64,000 nucleotides of DNA from Pedobacter sp. D749 (GTDB lineage Bacteria; Bacteroidota; Bacteroidia; Sphingobacteriales; Sphingobacteriaceae): NCBI RefSeq assembly GCF_019317285.1, contig NZ_CP079218.1, positions 3,596,001 through 3,660,000 on the forward strand. Reading direction: 5' to 3'. Numbering within the stretch: the first letter of the stretch is position 1; every line of letters starts with the position of its first letter. Below the pieces are notes generated by a model. It was not told the DNA's origin. It saw nothing but the letters and a program-made list of their open reading frames with translations, and made no database searches. This document shows positions 42,639 through 52,095 of this stretch, one piece after another. Both the position numbers and the translations under genes were made by a program.

Positions 42639-45569
42639 ATGAAAAAAAATCAACTTATTTCGCTGGCGATATATGCAATGAGAGTTTCGATTTACCAAAT
42701 ACTTGCAATAATAATTTTTACTTGTGGTGCTTTTGCCAAAAATGTCGACGCCCAGGATTTTCTGAATAAGTCAATTTCGATCAAAGCCGATCAAACAGAT
42801 ATTAAAACCATTATTGAAAAAACAGAACACTTAGCCAATGTTAAATTTGTTTACAGTCCGCAATTAATAAACTCCAATCGTAAAGTTTCTATTAATGTGG
42901 TCAATCAAAAGCTTAAATACTTTCTTGAGAATTCGCTAAAACGTTATGACGTGGGATATAGGATAGTTAAAGATCAGATTTTGCTCTATTCTATTCCCGC
43001 CAATAACAACCTCGAACTTTTAAAAGCTTTCGAAGGCATTGTAACCGGAAAAGTAACCGATAGCAAAGGTAATCCTATTCCAGGCGTTTCGGTTACCGTA
43101 AAAGGAAAATCAATCGGAACCACCACCGACGAAAATGGTGCTTTCGCTTTGAAAGGCTTAACGGTTGATAGCCGCGTGCTCGTCGTGAGATATGTAGGTT
43201 TCATATCTAAAGAAGTTAACCTGTCTCCCGGCAATGCCGATGAAAACCTGAGCATCAGCCTATCAGAAGATAACCTACAGTTAGAGAGTGTGATGGTAAC
43301 CGGTGGTAATCCGAAGAAAAAATTAGAAAGCAGTGTGGCCTTAACCTCGGTGAGTAATAAAGATATCACCAACAGGGCACCATTAAACAGTACCGATTTA
43401 TTAAAAGCTATACCAGGCTTAACCGTAGAAAGTACGGGTGGCGATGGCCCGGGCAATGTTTGGGTAAGGGGCTTTCCACAACAGGGCGGTTATATTTTCT
43501 TAGGTATACAAGAAGATGGTTTACCGCTTTTACCTACAGGTTTCAATACCAACCCATCTATAGATCAGTATTATAAAACAGATTTAACCATTCAGAATAT
43601 CGAAGCAATTAGAGGGGGAAATGCCTCAATTATTCAGGCCAATACGCCAGGTGCCGTAGTAAACAACATCAGTTACGTGGGCGCCGATAAACAATATGGC
43701 CAGTTTAAATTTACCACAGGTTTTTCACAAGGCTTATACCGCTTTGATGGGAATACCGGAGGAAAAATAAACAACCAGATCAAATACAATATCGGTGGTT
43801 TTTACCGTACCGATAATGGTGTGGTAGATCAGGGCTTTAATCCGGCCAACCAAGGTGGACAGATTAAAGGCAACATGACGTTTAATTTCAAAAACAATAA
43901 AGGCTTTTTCAGGGTGTATGGTAAATACCTGAATGATAAAGTGCAGTTCTTATTAACTAGTTATTACCCTTACGATGGTACCGGGAAGCCAACTACTTAC
44001 CGCGATTATAATCTGGCTTCACAATCAATTGTTCCCGTTCAAACAGATTGGAGCTACAATGATCCTACAACAGGCCTGCATAATTTTACTCTAACAGACG
44101 GTATCCATACCAAATTGGGTTCAGCTGGTTTCCAGTTCAACTACCTAACTGATAGCGGCTGGCAGATTGTGAACAATTTCCGTTATCAAAATACCCATAC
44201 AAACTCAACATATACCGTTCCAGCAGGGATTACAGCGAGAACAGCGGCCACACCTTACTATTATCCGGGAGGCGCAGTTGCACCGTTTGTTACCGGAGAT
44301 TATGCAATTACCTCAACAGCACAGGGGCAAATTAACAGCGATGTTCAAATTATTGATTACCTGGATCTGAAAAAGACCTTTAAAAATCATAGTTTAAATA
44401 TCGGCGCAGGTATTCATCAATACAATCGAGACGATTTACGCTATGCATTTAGATCTTTCACAGAATTTAAGGAGCACCCGAGTATTATCTTGCAGTCGCC
44501 AACAGCAGCAGAAAGAACAATTCAAACCAAAAACACCTTTATTGGCGATACCAGAACATTATCAGCTTATGTTGGCGATGAGATTAAAATATCCGAAAAA
44601 TGGCGTTTAGATATTGGAGCCAGAATTGATAACCAGAATGTTAAGGGAGATAGGCCTTATTATGCGCTTAATGCAAATGGCACGGTAAATATTACAGCGC
44701 CAGCAACTCCAACTATATTGGGTTATACCAGCTATGATGAAACACTAACCAACTGGGCAGCATCAATAGGCGCAAATTATAAAATAAGTACTACTGCAAG
44801 TATGTTTGCGAGGGCTACAAAAGCTTATAACGCACCAAATATAGGCGATTACAATGCTTCAGGATATAATGGCGCAAATATTAAAAAACGCCCGGTGTAT
44901 TTAGGTGAAATAGGTTTTAAATATGCTAAAAACAACCTGGCAATTTTTGCATCAGGAAGTTATTCTGCAATTAAAAACACATCGTTAACCATTAATGTGC
45001 CTACTACAGCAGCTGGAACACAAGCATTGGTAGCCTTTGGCTCTACACGCACCTGGAGTGCCGAATATGAAGTTTCTTACAAAATATTCAAACCACTAAG
45101 CTTGCGCTTAACCGGAACACTGCAAGATTCTAAATACACAGATTACGAAGCAAATACAAGCGGAAATGCCGCAGTAGCAGCCGAATTCGGTGACCGTGTA
45201 TATAGTTTTACTGGCAAAAGAACCGAAAGGGTACCTGTATTGAATACGGAGCTAGGAGCCAACTACGATTACAAAAACTTTAACCTGTATATAGCAGCCA
45301 ATTATGTTGGCAGTCGCTTTACCTCACCTAGCGACAGTTATGAACTTCCATCCTATGTGGTAATGAAAGCCGGTGCAGGTTATAATTTTACAAAAAAGAT
45401 TTCAATAAGATTCTGGGCAGACAACCTGTTAAATGCAAAAGTGCTCACAGAGGGCGATGTTCGTGGAGATCAGTTCAGAGATTTCTCAACCGTAACCCCT
45501 GGCACATTAATGATTGGCAGAACTTTACTTCAACGTACCTTCTGGGGATCATTAGCTTATTCATTTTAA
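42639..45569 (+). CDS. TonB-dependent receptor with STN signalling domain
   Basis: A 976-residue FecA-like receptor. After the leader (about 1-39) comes an STN domain (about 46-118; SISIKADQTDIKTIIEKT, YRIVKDQILLY) that signals to FecR, then a carboxypeptidase-regulatory-like domain (about 133-210), a plug (about 228-340; LLKAIPGLTVESTGGDGPGN, VWVRGFPQQGGYIFLGIQ) and a beta-barrel. No SusD gene follows, so it is of the siderophore/vitamin/small-molecule type rather than a canonical SusC, though the gene beyond it encodes a sugar-isomerase-like protein, leaving a carbohydrate ligand possible. A terminator follows directly. Confidence 0.92.
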   Translation: MKKNQLISLAIYAMRVSIYQILAIIIFTCGAFAKNVDAQDFLNKSISIKADQTDIKTIIEKTEHLANVKFVYSPQLINSNRKVSINVVNQKLKYFLENSLKRYDVGYRIVKDQILLYSIPANNNLELLKAFEGIVTGKVTDSKGNPIPGVSVTVKGKSIGTTTDENGAFALKGLTVDSRVLVVRYVGFISKEVNLSPGNADENLSISLSEDNLQLESVMVTGGNPKKKLESSVALTSVSNKDITNRAPLNSTDLLKAIPGLTVESTGGDGPGNVWVRGFPQQGGYIFLGIQEDGLPLLPTGFNTNPSIDQYYKTDLTIQNIEAIRGGNASIIQANTPGAVVNNISYVGADKQYGQFKFTTGFSQGLYRFDGNTGGKINNQIKYNIGGFYRTDNGVVDQGFNPANQGGQIKGNMTFNFKNNKGFFRVYGKYLNDKVQFLLTSYYPYDGTGKPTTYRDYNLASQSIVPVQTDWSYNDPTTGLHNFTLTDGIHTKLGSAGFQFNYLTDSGWQIVNNFRYQNTHTNSTYTVPAGITARTAATPYYYPGGAVAPFVTGDYAITSTAQGQINSDVQIIDYLDLKKTFKNHSLNIGAGIHQYNRDDLRYAFRSFTEFKEHPSIILQSPTAAERTIQTKNTFIGDTRTLSAYVGDEIKISEKWRLDIGARIDNQNVKGDRPYYALNANGTVNITAPATPTILGYTSYDETLTNWAASIGANYKISTTASMFARATKAYNAPNIGDYNASGYNGANIKKRPVYLGEIGFKYAKNNLAIFASGSYSAIKNTSLTINVPTTAAGTQALVAFGSTRTWSAEYEVSYKIFKPLSLRLTGTLQDSKYTDYEANTSGNAAVAAEFGDRVYSFTGKRTERVPVLNTELGANYDYKNFNLYIAANYVGSRFTSPSDSYELPSYVVMKAGAGYNFTKKISIRFWADNLLNAKVLTEGDVRGDQFRDFSTVTPGTLMIGRTLLQRTFWGSLAYSF

Positions 45570-45574
45570 CAAAT

Positions 45575-45603
45575 AAAACCGGAGTTCACGCTCCGGTTTT
45601 TTT
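45575..45603 (+). terminator. Terminator of the TonB receptor operon
   Basis: A perfect 10-base stem (AAAACCGGAG at 45575-45584 with 45591-45600), a six-base loop, then T residues. It starts 5 bases after the stop and 42 bases before the next gene, which therefore depends on readthrough or its own promoter. Confidence 0.85.
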
Positions 45604-45616
45604 ATTCTAAAACATC

Positions 45617-46522
45617 ATGACAACAAGAAGATCATTTTTACAAAAAATAAGCTTTGCCGGTGCAGCAGCTTTTTTAAGTCCATCCGTTATTACAACGGCT
45701 TTGGCACAATCAGCTAAGATTTCAAAAATCGGAATTGGTCTTTTCACCCTACGCGAACAATTAACGGCAAATGTAAAGGCCACTATTGAACAGGTAGCCA
45801 AGATCGGCTATAAGCAAGTTGAAACCTATTACGGCTATCCGGGTAAATATGAAGTAAAAGGATTCTGGGGACTGGAAGCCAAAGATTTTAATGCATTATT
45901 AAAAGCCAACGGTCTCTCCTCTCCCAGCGGTCATTACAACGTAACGGAGTTTTTATCCTCTGGCGACGATAAAGTATTAAAATCGCACATCGAAACCGCT
46001 GCGACTGTTAACCAGGAATATTTTGTTATCCCTGCTTTGCCGACCGATATCAGAACCAATGGAACATTGGATGATTATAAACGTATGGCTGCAAAATTTA
46101 ACCAGGCAGCCGAACTTTGCCAAAAATCAGGCTTAAAATTGGCCTACCACAACCATAACTTCGAATTTAAAGATCAGGGGAATGGCGTAACAGGTTACGA
46201 AACCTTGCTTACAGAAACCGACACCAATATGGTCGGTTTTGAGCTCGATATCTTTTGGGCGGTAAATGCAGGTTTAAACCCGGTTGATATGTTCAAGAAA
46301 AATCCGGGCCGTTATAAAATGTTTCATGTTAAGGATATGGACAAAGCAGATAAAGCCGTTTTCGTAGAAGTGGGGTCTGGCAGGATCGATTTCAAAAGCA
46401 TTTTTGCCGCATCAAAATTAGCTGGTGTAGATTATATTTTTACTGAGCAGGACATCATTAAAAAGGAACCCTACGAGAGTATTACTGAAAGTTATAATTA
46501 CATTAGAAAAAATCTGCTTTAG
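45617..46522 (+). CDS. Tat-exported sugar phosphate isomerase/epimerase-like TIM barrel
   Basis: A 301-residue AP-endonuclease-2/xylose-isomerase-like TIM barrel. The N-terminus (TTRRSFLQKISFAGAAAF) has a twin-arginine leader ending TALAQ. Metal-site segments are LAYHNHNFEF, GFELDIFW, MFHVKDMDKA and FTEQD. It belongs to the same subgroup as the proteins at 56681 and 57565 (shared LxxLREQL/DEL, VETY, SPSGHY/APSGHY motifs). Enzymes of this fold include sugar isomerases, epimerases and the 3-keto-glycoside lyases of oxidative deglycosylation. Its product likely works in the periplasm with the cluster that begins at 46801. Confidence 0.8.
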   Translation: MTTRRSFLQKISFAGAAAFLSPSVITTALAQSAKISKIGIGLFTLREQLTANVKATIEQVAKIGYKQVETYYGYPGKYEVKGFWGLEAKDFNALLKANGLSSPSGHYNVTEFLSSGDDKVLKSHIETAATVNQEYFVIPALPTDIRTNGTLDDYKRMAAKFNQAAELCQKSGLKLAYHNHNFEFKDQGNGVTGYETLLTETDTNMVGFELDIFWAVNAGLNPVDMFKKNPGRYKMFHVKDMDKADKAVFVEVGSGRIDFKSIFAASKLAGVDYIFTEQDIIKKEPYESITESYNYIRKNLL

Positions 46523-46800
46523 TCCGGTTTTATCCTTAAAAATCTATGTTTTTGAATATATTAGTACATAATATGTAAGCCTATACTAAATGTATTTTTT
46601 ACACCAAGTAAATTTGAGATTAAAACATAGTTTAAACGTCATATAGCCCACAAAATGATTGTTATTTGGAATAATTCTACACAGTAACAATCCTATTGCC
46701 AACTGATAATTAAACTTAAAAAATTTATTGTTTACGCGATATTTTTTCTAATATTACTAATTGAACACATAAATAACCAAAATATAAAATCATAAAGACG

Positions 46801-47385
46801 ATGCACAGAAGAGAAGCACTCAAAAACGTTGCATTTTTGCTGGGAGGAGCAATCTCGGCAAGTACAATGGGCGTGTTATTTGAAAGTTTTACACTCCCCG
46901 AAAATGAAAAAAACTTCGTAAGCTATTCACTTGAAGACGAAAAGATCTTTGCAGAATTTGCTGATGTTATTGTTCCGACAACCAAATCATCTGCAGGTGC
47001 CAAAGCCGCAGGTTTAGGTAAGTTTATTCCAATGATGATGAAAGATTGTTATCCTGCCACCATGCAAACCTCCTTTGCACAAGGCTTTAAAGATCTTCAG
47101 GCAAAATCAATGAAAGATTTCGGAAAAAGCTATGTCACTTTAACACCAGCCGACCGCAAAAAGCTAATGATCGATTTGAGAGCAATCGCACTTGCACAAA
47201 AAGATGGCAAATCAGAAGAGAACAAAGATTTAGCTTACTTTTTTATCACTGCAAGAGATTTAACCTTACTCGGTTACTATTCTTCAGAAATTGGTTGTAC
47301 CAAAGCGAGGGAATATGTCCTTATTCCGGGCCGATATGATGGCAATGCGCCTTTAAAACCTGGACAAAGATCCTGGGCAACCTAA
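46801..47385 (+). CDS. Gluconate 2-dehydrogenase subunit 3-like small subunit
   Basis: A 194-residue member of the gluconate 2-dehydrogenase subunit 3 family, the small 'hitch-hiker' subunit of membrane/periplasmic GMC dehydrogenases. It carries the only export signal of the pair (HRREALKNVAFLLGGAIS, Tat-like), and the catalytic subunit encoded 25 bases downstream has none, so the two probably fold together and cross as a complex. Family pattern: EDEKIFAEFADVIVPTTKSS, AKAAGLGKFIPMMMKDCY and a C-terminal TLLGYYSSEIGCTKARE. The 278-base gap upstream is AT-rich and shows no clear promoter box. Confidence 0.85.
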   Translation: MHRREALKNVAFLLGGAISASTMGVLFESFTLPENEKNFVSYSLEDEKIFAEFADVIVPTTKSSAGAKAAGLGKFIPMMMKDCYPATMQTSFAQGFKDLQAKSMKDFGKSYVTLTPADRKKLMIDLRAIALAQKDGKSEENKDLAYFFITARDLTLLGYYSSEIGCTKAREYVLIPGRYDGNAPLKPGQRSWAT

Positions 47386-47410
47386 TTTCTAACAACAACT
47401 ACAAAACATC

Positions 47411-49111
47411 ATGAATTTAAATACCAATTTAAAAGCAGAAAATACTTACGATGCTATTGTGATAGGATCGGGGATTAGTGGCGGCTGGGCTGCAAAAGAA
47501 CTTACTGAGAAGGGATTACGTGTATTGATGCTCGAAAGAGGAATGAACATCGAGCACATTACAGGTTACGAAACGGCAATGAAAAATCCATGGGATTTTA
47601 AACATGCCGGTAAACTTACCGAAGAGCAAAAACGTACCCACCCGGTACAAAAAAGAGATTACCCTTACCAGGAAGCAAACGAAAAATGGTGGGTAAACGA
47701 CCTAGAATGCCCTTATACCGAAGATAAACGTTTCGATTGGTACCGCGGTTTCCACGTTGGTGGAAAATCGTTAATGTGGGGTCGCCAGAGTTACCGTTTT
47801 AGCGATCATAACTTTGAGGATAACAAAAAAGATGGTCACGGAAATGACTGGCCAATCCGGTACGCCGAACTTTCTCCCTGGTACGATTATGCAGAACGAT
47901 TTGCTGGCATCAGTGGCTCTAAAGAAAACTGGCCTACCTGCCCAGATGGCGAGTTCCTACCTCCAATGGATTTAAACATTGTCGAAAAATCGGTAAAAGC
48001 CCGCGTTGAAGAACATTATAAAAAAGAACGTATCATCATGATTGGCCGGGTTGCCAATCTTACTGTTCCGCACAAAGGCCGTGGCAATTGCCAGTATAGA
48101 AATTTATGTAGCCGTGGTTGTCCCTTTGGCGCATATTTCAGTACACAGTCTTCTACCCTACCTGCGGCGATGGCAACAAAACGATTAACGGTTAGACCAT
48201 ACTCAATCGTAAATCATATCATTTACGATAAAGATACCAAAAAGGCAAAAGGTGTAATGGTAATCGATGCGGAGACCAACAAAACAATGGAATTTTATGC
48301 AAAAATCGTTTTTGTTAACGGTTCTACATTAGGTTCTACATTCGTGCTGTTAAACTCAACATCCGAAGCCCATCCAAATGGATTAGGTAATGGAAGTGGT
48401 CAGTTAGGTCATAACCTGATGGATCATCATTTCCGTTGTGGAGCTAATGGAGAAGCGGAAGGTTTTGATGATAAATACACTTATGGTCGCCGTGCAAACG
48501 GAATTTATGTACCAAGGTATCAAAACATTGGTAACGATAAACGCGATTATTTACGTGGTTTTGGTTACCAGGGCGGAGCAAGCAGAAGCAACTGGCAAAG
48601 CGATGTGGCCGAGTTATCATTTGGTGCAGATCTGAAACAAAAAATGACCACTCCGGGAAAATGGAACATGGGATTAGGCGGTTTCGGAGAGATGTTGCCT
48701 TATTATGAAAACAGGGTATATATTGATAAAACCAAAAAAGATAAATGGGGTCAGCCCGTATTGGCCATTGACTGCGAATACAAAGAAAACGAGAAAAAAA
48801 TGCGTGTGGATATGATGAATGATGCCGCAGAAATGTTAGAAAAAGCCGGTTTAAAAAACATCAAAACATTTGATAATGGCTGTTATCCAGGCATGGCCAT
48901 CCATGAGCAAGGAACAGCGAGAATGGGTAACGATCCAAAAACTTCGGTACTGAACAAATGGAACCAGATGCATGAAGTAAATAACGTTTTCGTAACTGAC
49001 GGATCTTGTATGCCATCAATTGCGTGCCAAAACCCTTCATTAACATTTATGGCATTAACTGCGCGCGCTGCAGATTATGCAGTAAAAGAATTAAAGAAAA
49101 AGAATATCTAG
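47411..49111 (+). CDS. GMC-family FAD dehydrogenase (glucoside 3-dehydrogenase candidate)
   Basis: A 566-residue GMC oxidoreductase. The FAD-binding GSGISGGWAAKELTEKGL (about 19-36) opens the protein. HVGGKSLMWGRQSYR and the C-terminal HEQGTARMGNDP...NPSLTFMALTARAADY supply the flavin and active-site parts (His/Asn pair). A cysteine trio, Cys227, Cys233 and Cys237 (NCQYRNLCSRGCPFGA), sits where related FAD glucose and glucoside dehydrogenases hold a 3Fe-4S cluster. With the small subunit before it and a cytochrome c gene at 51677, it looks like a glucoside/disaccharide 3-dehydrogenase passing electrons to the respiratory chain. Exact sugar unknown. Confidence 0.85.
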   Translation: MNLNTNLKAENTYDAIVIGSGISGGWAAKELTEKGLRVLMLERGMNIEHITGYETAMKNPWDFKHAGKLTEEQKRTHPVQKRDYPYQEANEKWWVNDLECPYTEDKRFDWYRGFHVGGKSLMWGRQSYRFSDHNFEDNKKDGHGNDWPIRYAELSPWYDYAERFAGISGSKENWPTCPDGEFLPPMDLNIVEKSVKARVEEHYKKERIIMIGRVANLTVPHKGRGNCQYRNLCSRGCPFGAYFSTQSSTLPAAMATKRLTVRPYSIVNHIIYDKDTKKAKGVMVIDAETNKTMEFYAKIVFVNGSTLGSTFVLLNSTSEAHPNGLGNGSGQLGHNLMDHHFRCGANGEAEGFDDKYTYGRRANGIYVPRYQNIGNDKRDYLRGFGYQGGASRSNWQSDVAELSFGADLKQKMTTPGKWNMGLGGFGEMLPYYENRVYIDKTKKDKWGQPVLAIDCEYKENEKKMRVDMMNDAAEMLEKAGLKNIKTFDNGCYPGMAIHEQGTARMGNDPKTSVLNKWNQMHEVNNVFVTDGSCMPSIACQNPSLTFMALTARAADYAVKELKKKNI

Positions 49112-49361
49112 AAAGGTTTAAGGCCGCGAAGTATGAGGTTTAAGGTAAAAGGCGTAAGGTAGAAGGTTTAATTGCCCAAAAACCCTACACCTTTTATCCT
49201 GAACCTTTTTAAGGTAGAATGCGGAAAGGTTTAATTACCTCAAACCCTACACCTTAAACCCCAACCAAAAACCTAATTAAAAAACAGAGCTAGAGGCGCA
49301 AGGTTTAAGGCATAGGAAAATCACCCTAAACCTTTCACCTTACACCTCACACCTTTATAAA
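49112..49361. repeat. Alternating AAGGTTTAAGG / CCTTAAACC repeat block
   Basis: About 250 bases made of short words such as GAAGGTTTAAGG, AAGGTAGAAGG and their complements ACCCTACACC, CCTAAACC, in alternating blocks that can fold back on each other as long imperfect hairpins. It separates the GMC gene from the oxidoreductase gene at 49362. No reading frame of note. Confidence 0.6.
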
Positions 49362-50519
49362 ATGAAAAGAAAATTAAGAATGGGCATGATAGGCGGTGGA
49401 AAAGACGCCTTTATCGGTGCCGTACACCGTTTGGCTGCCAACATGGATGGCCTGATCGAATTATCTGCCGGAGCTTTAAGTGTAAATCCTGAAATTGGAT
49501 ACGAATCCGGAAAAATACTTTTTCTTCCCGATAACAGGATTTACACCAATTACGAAGAAATGCTGACCAAAGAAAGTGAATTGCCAGCAGACGAAAGAAT
49601 AGATTTTGTAACCATTGTTACTCCAAACTTTGCCCACTTTGCTCCTGCAATGATGGCCCTGGATAAAGGTTTTAACGTTGTAATTGAAAAGCCGATGACT
49701 TTGACTTTAGAAGAAGCTAAACAGCTGCAAGCTAAGGTAGAAGAAACCGGACTAACCCTATGTTTAACACACACTTACTCGGGCTACCCGATGGTTAAAC
49801 AGGCCAAACAAATGGTAAACGAAGGTGAATTGGGTGCCATCCGTAAAATTATTGTAGAATACCCTCAGGGTTGGTTAAGTACCCTATCTGAGCGCGAAGG
49901 CAATGCCCAAGCGGCCTGGCGTACCGATCCTTCTAAAACCGGAAAAAGCGGTTGCATGGGCGATATTGGTACACACGCAGCACACCTTGCCGAATACATT
50001 TCGGGATTAAAAATCACTAAAATTTGTGCTGATTTAAATATTGTAGTTCCTGGAAGAGCCATTGATGATGACGGTAACGTATTGTTAAAGTTTGATAACG
50101 GTGCTAACGGCGTATTGGTGGCCTCACAAATTGCTGCCGGCGAAGAAAATGCACTAAAAATCAGGGTTTATGGTGAAAAAGGTGGTTTAGAATGGCACCA
50201 GATGGAACCAAATACACTAATTGTAAGGTGGTTAAATGCGCCTGCCCAGATTTACAGAACAGGTAACGGCTATATGGGGAGTTTTGCAAAACACAATACC
50301 CGTACACCAGGCGGTCACCCTGAAGGTTATTTAGAGGCATTTGCCAACATTTATAAAAACTTTGCACTTACTGTAAATGCAAAATTAAATAATGAACAAC
50401 CTACAGCAGAAATGCTTGATTTCCCTGGCACCTCAGATGGAGTCAGAGGAATGGCATTTATCGAAAATGTGGTGGCTTCAGGCCAATCAGATCAAAAATG
50501 GTTCGACTATAAAATATAA
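49362..50519 (+). CDS. Gfo/Idh/MocA oxidoreductase, cytoplasmic
   Basis: A 385-residue NAD(P)-dependent oxidoreductase. Rossmann region MGMIGGGKDAFIGAVHRLAA (about 7-26), the EKP motif (VIEKPMTLTLEEA) and the substrate-domain GDIGTHAAHLAEYISG with its catalytic-type His are all in place. It has no signal peptide, so it should act in the cytoplasm. The next gene follows by only 6 bases, so the two products are probably made together. In known oxidative glycoside pathways members of this family oxidise or reduce position 3 of sugars, which fits the cluster; the precise substrate is inference. Confidence 0.85.
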   Translation: MKRKLRMGMIGGGKDAFIGAVHRLAANMDGLIELSAGALSVNPEIGYESGKILFLPDNRIYTNYEEMLTKESELPADERIDFVTIVTPNFAHFAPAMMALDKGFNVVIEKPMTLTLEEAKQLQAKVEETGLTLCLTHTYSGYPMVKQAKQMVNEGELGAIRKIIVEYPQGWLSTLSEREGNAQAAWRTDPSKTGKSGCMGDIGTHAAHLAEYISGLKITKICADLNIVVPGRAIDDDGNVLLKFDNGANGVLVASQIAAGEENALKIRVYGEKGGLEWHQMEPNTLIVRWLNAPAQIYRTGNGYMGSFAKHNTRTPGGHPEGYLEAFANIYKNFALTVNAKLNNEQPTAEMLDFPGTSDGVRGMAFIENVVASGQSDQKWFDYKI

Positions 50520-50525
50520 TCCGGC

Positions 50526-51584
50526 ATGACAACGATAAAAGGACCAGCAGTATTTTTAGCACAATTTATAAGTGACGAAGCTCCGTTTAATTCACTTGAT
50601 AGCATTTGCAAATGGGCTGCAGATTTAGGATTCAAAGGTATCCAGATGCCAACACTTGATGCCCGTTTTATTGATCTTAAACAGGCGGCAGAAAGCAAAA
50701 CCTATGCTGATGAATTAAAAGGTAAAATTGCAACTTACGGTTTAGAAATTACTGAACTTTCTACACACTTACAAGGACAACTGGTGGCAGTTCACCCTGC
50801 TTACGATGACTTGTTTGATGCTTTTGCACCAAAAGAAGTACACAAAAATCCAAAAGCCAGGACAGAATGGGCAGTACAGCAGATGAAATATGCTGCCAAA
50901 GCATCACAAAACCTGGGCTTAAATGCACATGCTACTTTTAGCGGTTCATTATTGTGGCAATATTTCCACCCCTGGCCGCAACGTCCGGCTGGATTAGTTG
51001 AAGAAGGTTTCGCTGAATTGGCAAAGCGCTGGACACCAATCTTAAACGAATTTGACCAATGTGGGGTTGATGTTTGCTACGAAATACACCCTGGAGAAGA
51101 TTTATTTGATGGCGAAACTTACGAAATGTTCCTCGCTGCGGTAAATAATCACCCTCGGGCATGCTTATTGTATGATCCATCTCACTTTGTGTTGCAACAA
51201 TTGGATTACATTCAGTACATCGATTTTTACCATGAACGCATCAAAGCTTTCCATGTAAAGGATGCAGAATTTAATCCTACAGGCAAACAAGGCACTTTTG
51301 GTGGATACCAGAGTTGGGCAAACCGCGCTGGTCGTTACCGCTCACCTGGTGATGGACAAGTTGATTTTAAAACCATTTTTAGTAAATTAGCCCAATATGA
51401 CTTTAAAGGTTGGGCCGTTATGGAATGGGAATGCTGTATCAAAAACCAGCAAGATGGTGCCCGTGAAGGTGCAGAATTTATCAAAAAGAATATCATTAAC
51501 GTAACTGATAAAGCATTTGATGATTTTGCGGCATCAGGCAGTGACAGCGCTTTCAATAAAAGAATATTAGGATTACAAGAATAA
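50526..51584 (+). CDS. Sugar phosphate isomerase/epimerase, cytoplasmic TIM barrel
   Basis: A 352-residue TIM-barrel protein without a signal peptide. Metal-site segments are CYEIHPGEDLFDG, LLYDPSHFVLQQLDY, FHVKDAEFNPTG and VMEWECCI. It is longer than the Tat-exported relatives of this cluster and belongs to a different subgroup, one usually found beside Gfo/Idh/MocA oxidoreductases in sugar and cyclitol catabolism. The 6-base spacing from the oxidoreductase gene at 49362 supports a two-enzyme cytoplasmic module, for example oxidation at C3 followed by isomerisation or elimination. Confidence 0.82.
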   Translation: MTTIKGPAVFLAQFISDEAPFNSLDSICKWAADLGFKGIQMPTLDARFIDLKQAAESKTYADELKGKIATYGLEITELSTHLQGQLVAVHPAYDDLFDAFAPKEVHKNPKARTEWAVQQMKYAAKASQNLGLNAHATFSGSLLWQYFHPWPQRPAGLVEEGFAELAKRWTPILNEFDQCGVDVCYEIHPGEDLFDGETYEMFLAAVNNHPRACLLYDPSHFVLQQLDYIQYIDFYHERIKAFHVKDAEFNPTGKQGTFGGYQSWANRAGRYRSPGDGQVDFKTIFSKLAQYDFKGWAVMEWECCIKNQQDGAREGAEFIKKNIINVTDKAFDDFAASGSDSAFNKRILGLQE

Positions 51585-51676
51585 CAATACACAAAACATG
51601 AAAACCTGCATAAGCAACAACGAATAAAATATTAACGCTTATGCAAGTTTGAATGCTATTAAAAACAACACACAAC

Positions 51677-52063
51677 ATGAAAAAAACATTTTTAATTTTA
51701 GGCGCTGTAGTCATTTTTATGGCGTCGTTTTCAAAAGCCGATTTAGCGAAAGAGAAAACCGTGGTTGCAACGGCAACAACAACAAACCATGTTAGTTTTC
51801 AATCCAATCCAGGTGAAAAACTGATCAATAAATCAGATTGTTTAGGTTGCCACAACAAGACCAACAAAATTATTGGCCCTGCTTATGTAGAGATCGCAAA
51901 AAAATATCCGGCTACAGAAAAAAACATCAATATGTTAGCGGATAAGATTATTAAAGGAGGAACCGGGGTTTGGGGCAACATGCCAATGACCGCTCATGCT
52001 ACTCTTAAAAAAGATGACGCAAAATTAATGGTAAAGTATATTTTATCTTTAAAGAAAAAATAG
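51677..52063 (+). CDS. Periplasmic cytochrome c (class I)
   Basis: A 128-residue mono-haem cytochrome. The ATG at 51677 begins a good Sec signal peptide (about 1-22). The haem motif is CLGCH (Cys55, Cys58, His59) and the distal Met is in NMPMTAH (probably Met104). The fold matches small c551/c552-like electron carriers. Its place among GMC dehydrogenase genes suggests it is the electron acceptor of the 47411 enzyme, as in other three-part (catalytic, small subunit, cytochrome) sugar dehydrogenases. Confidence 0.9.
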   Translation: MKKTFLILGAVVIFMASFSKADLAKEKTVVATATTTNHVSFQSNPGEKLINKSDCLGCHNKTNKIIGPAYVEIAKKYPATEKNINMLADKIIKGGTGVWGNMPMTAHATLKKDDAKLMVKYILSLKKK

Positions 52064-52095
52064 TCGAATTCCTTTAGCAAATCGATTTACTAAAT

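Noticed and set aside
42639..45569. Calling the receptor a SusC of a second PUL
   Set aside because: It has an STN domain and sigma/FecR partners but no SusD gene after it, so the FecA-like class is the safer call.
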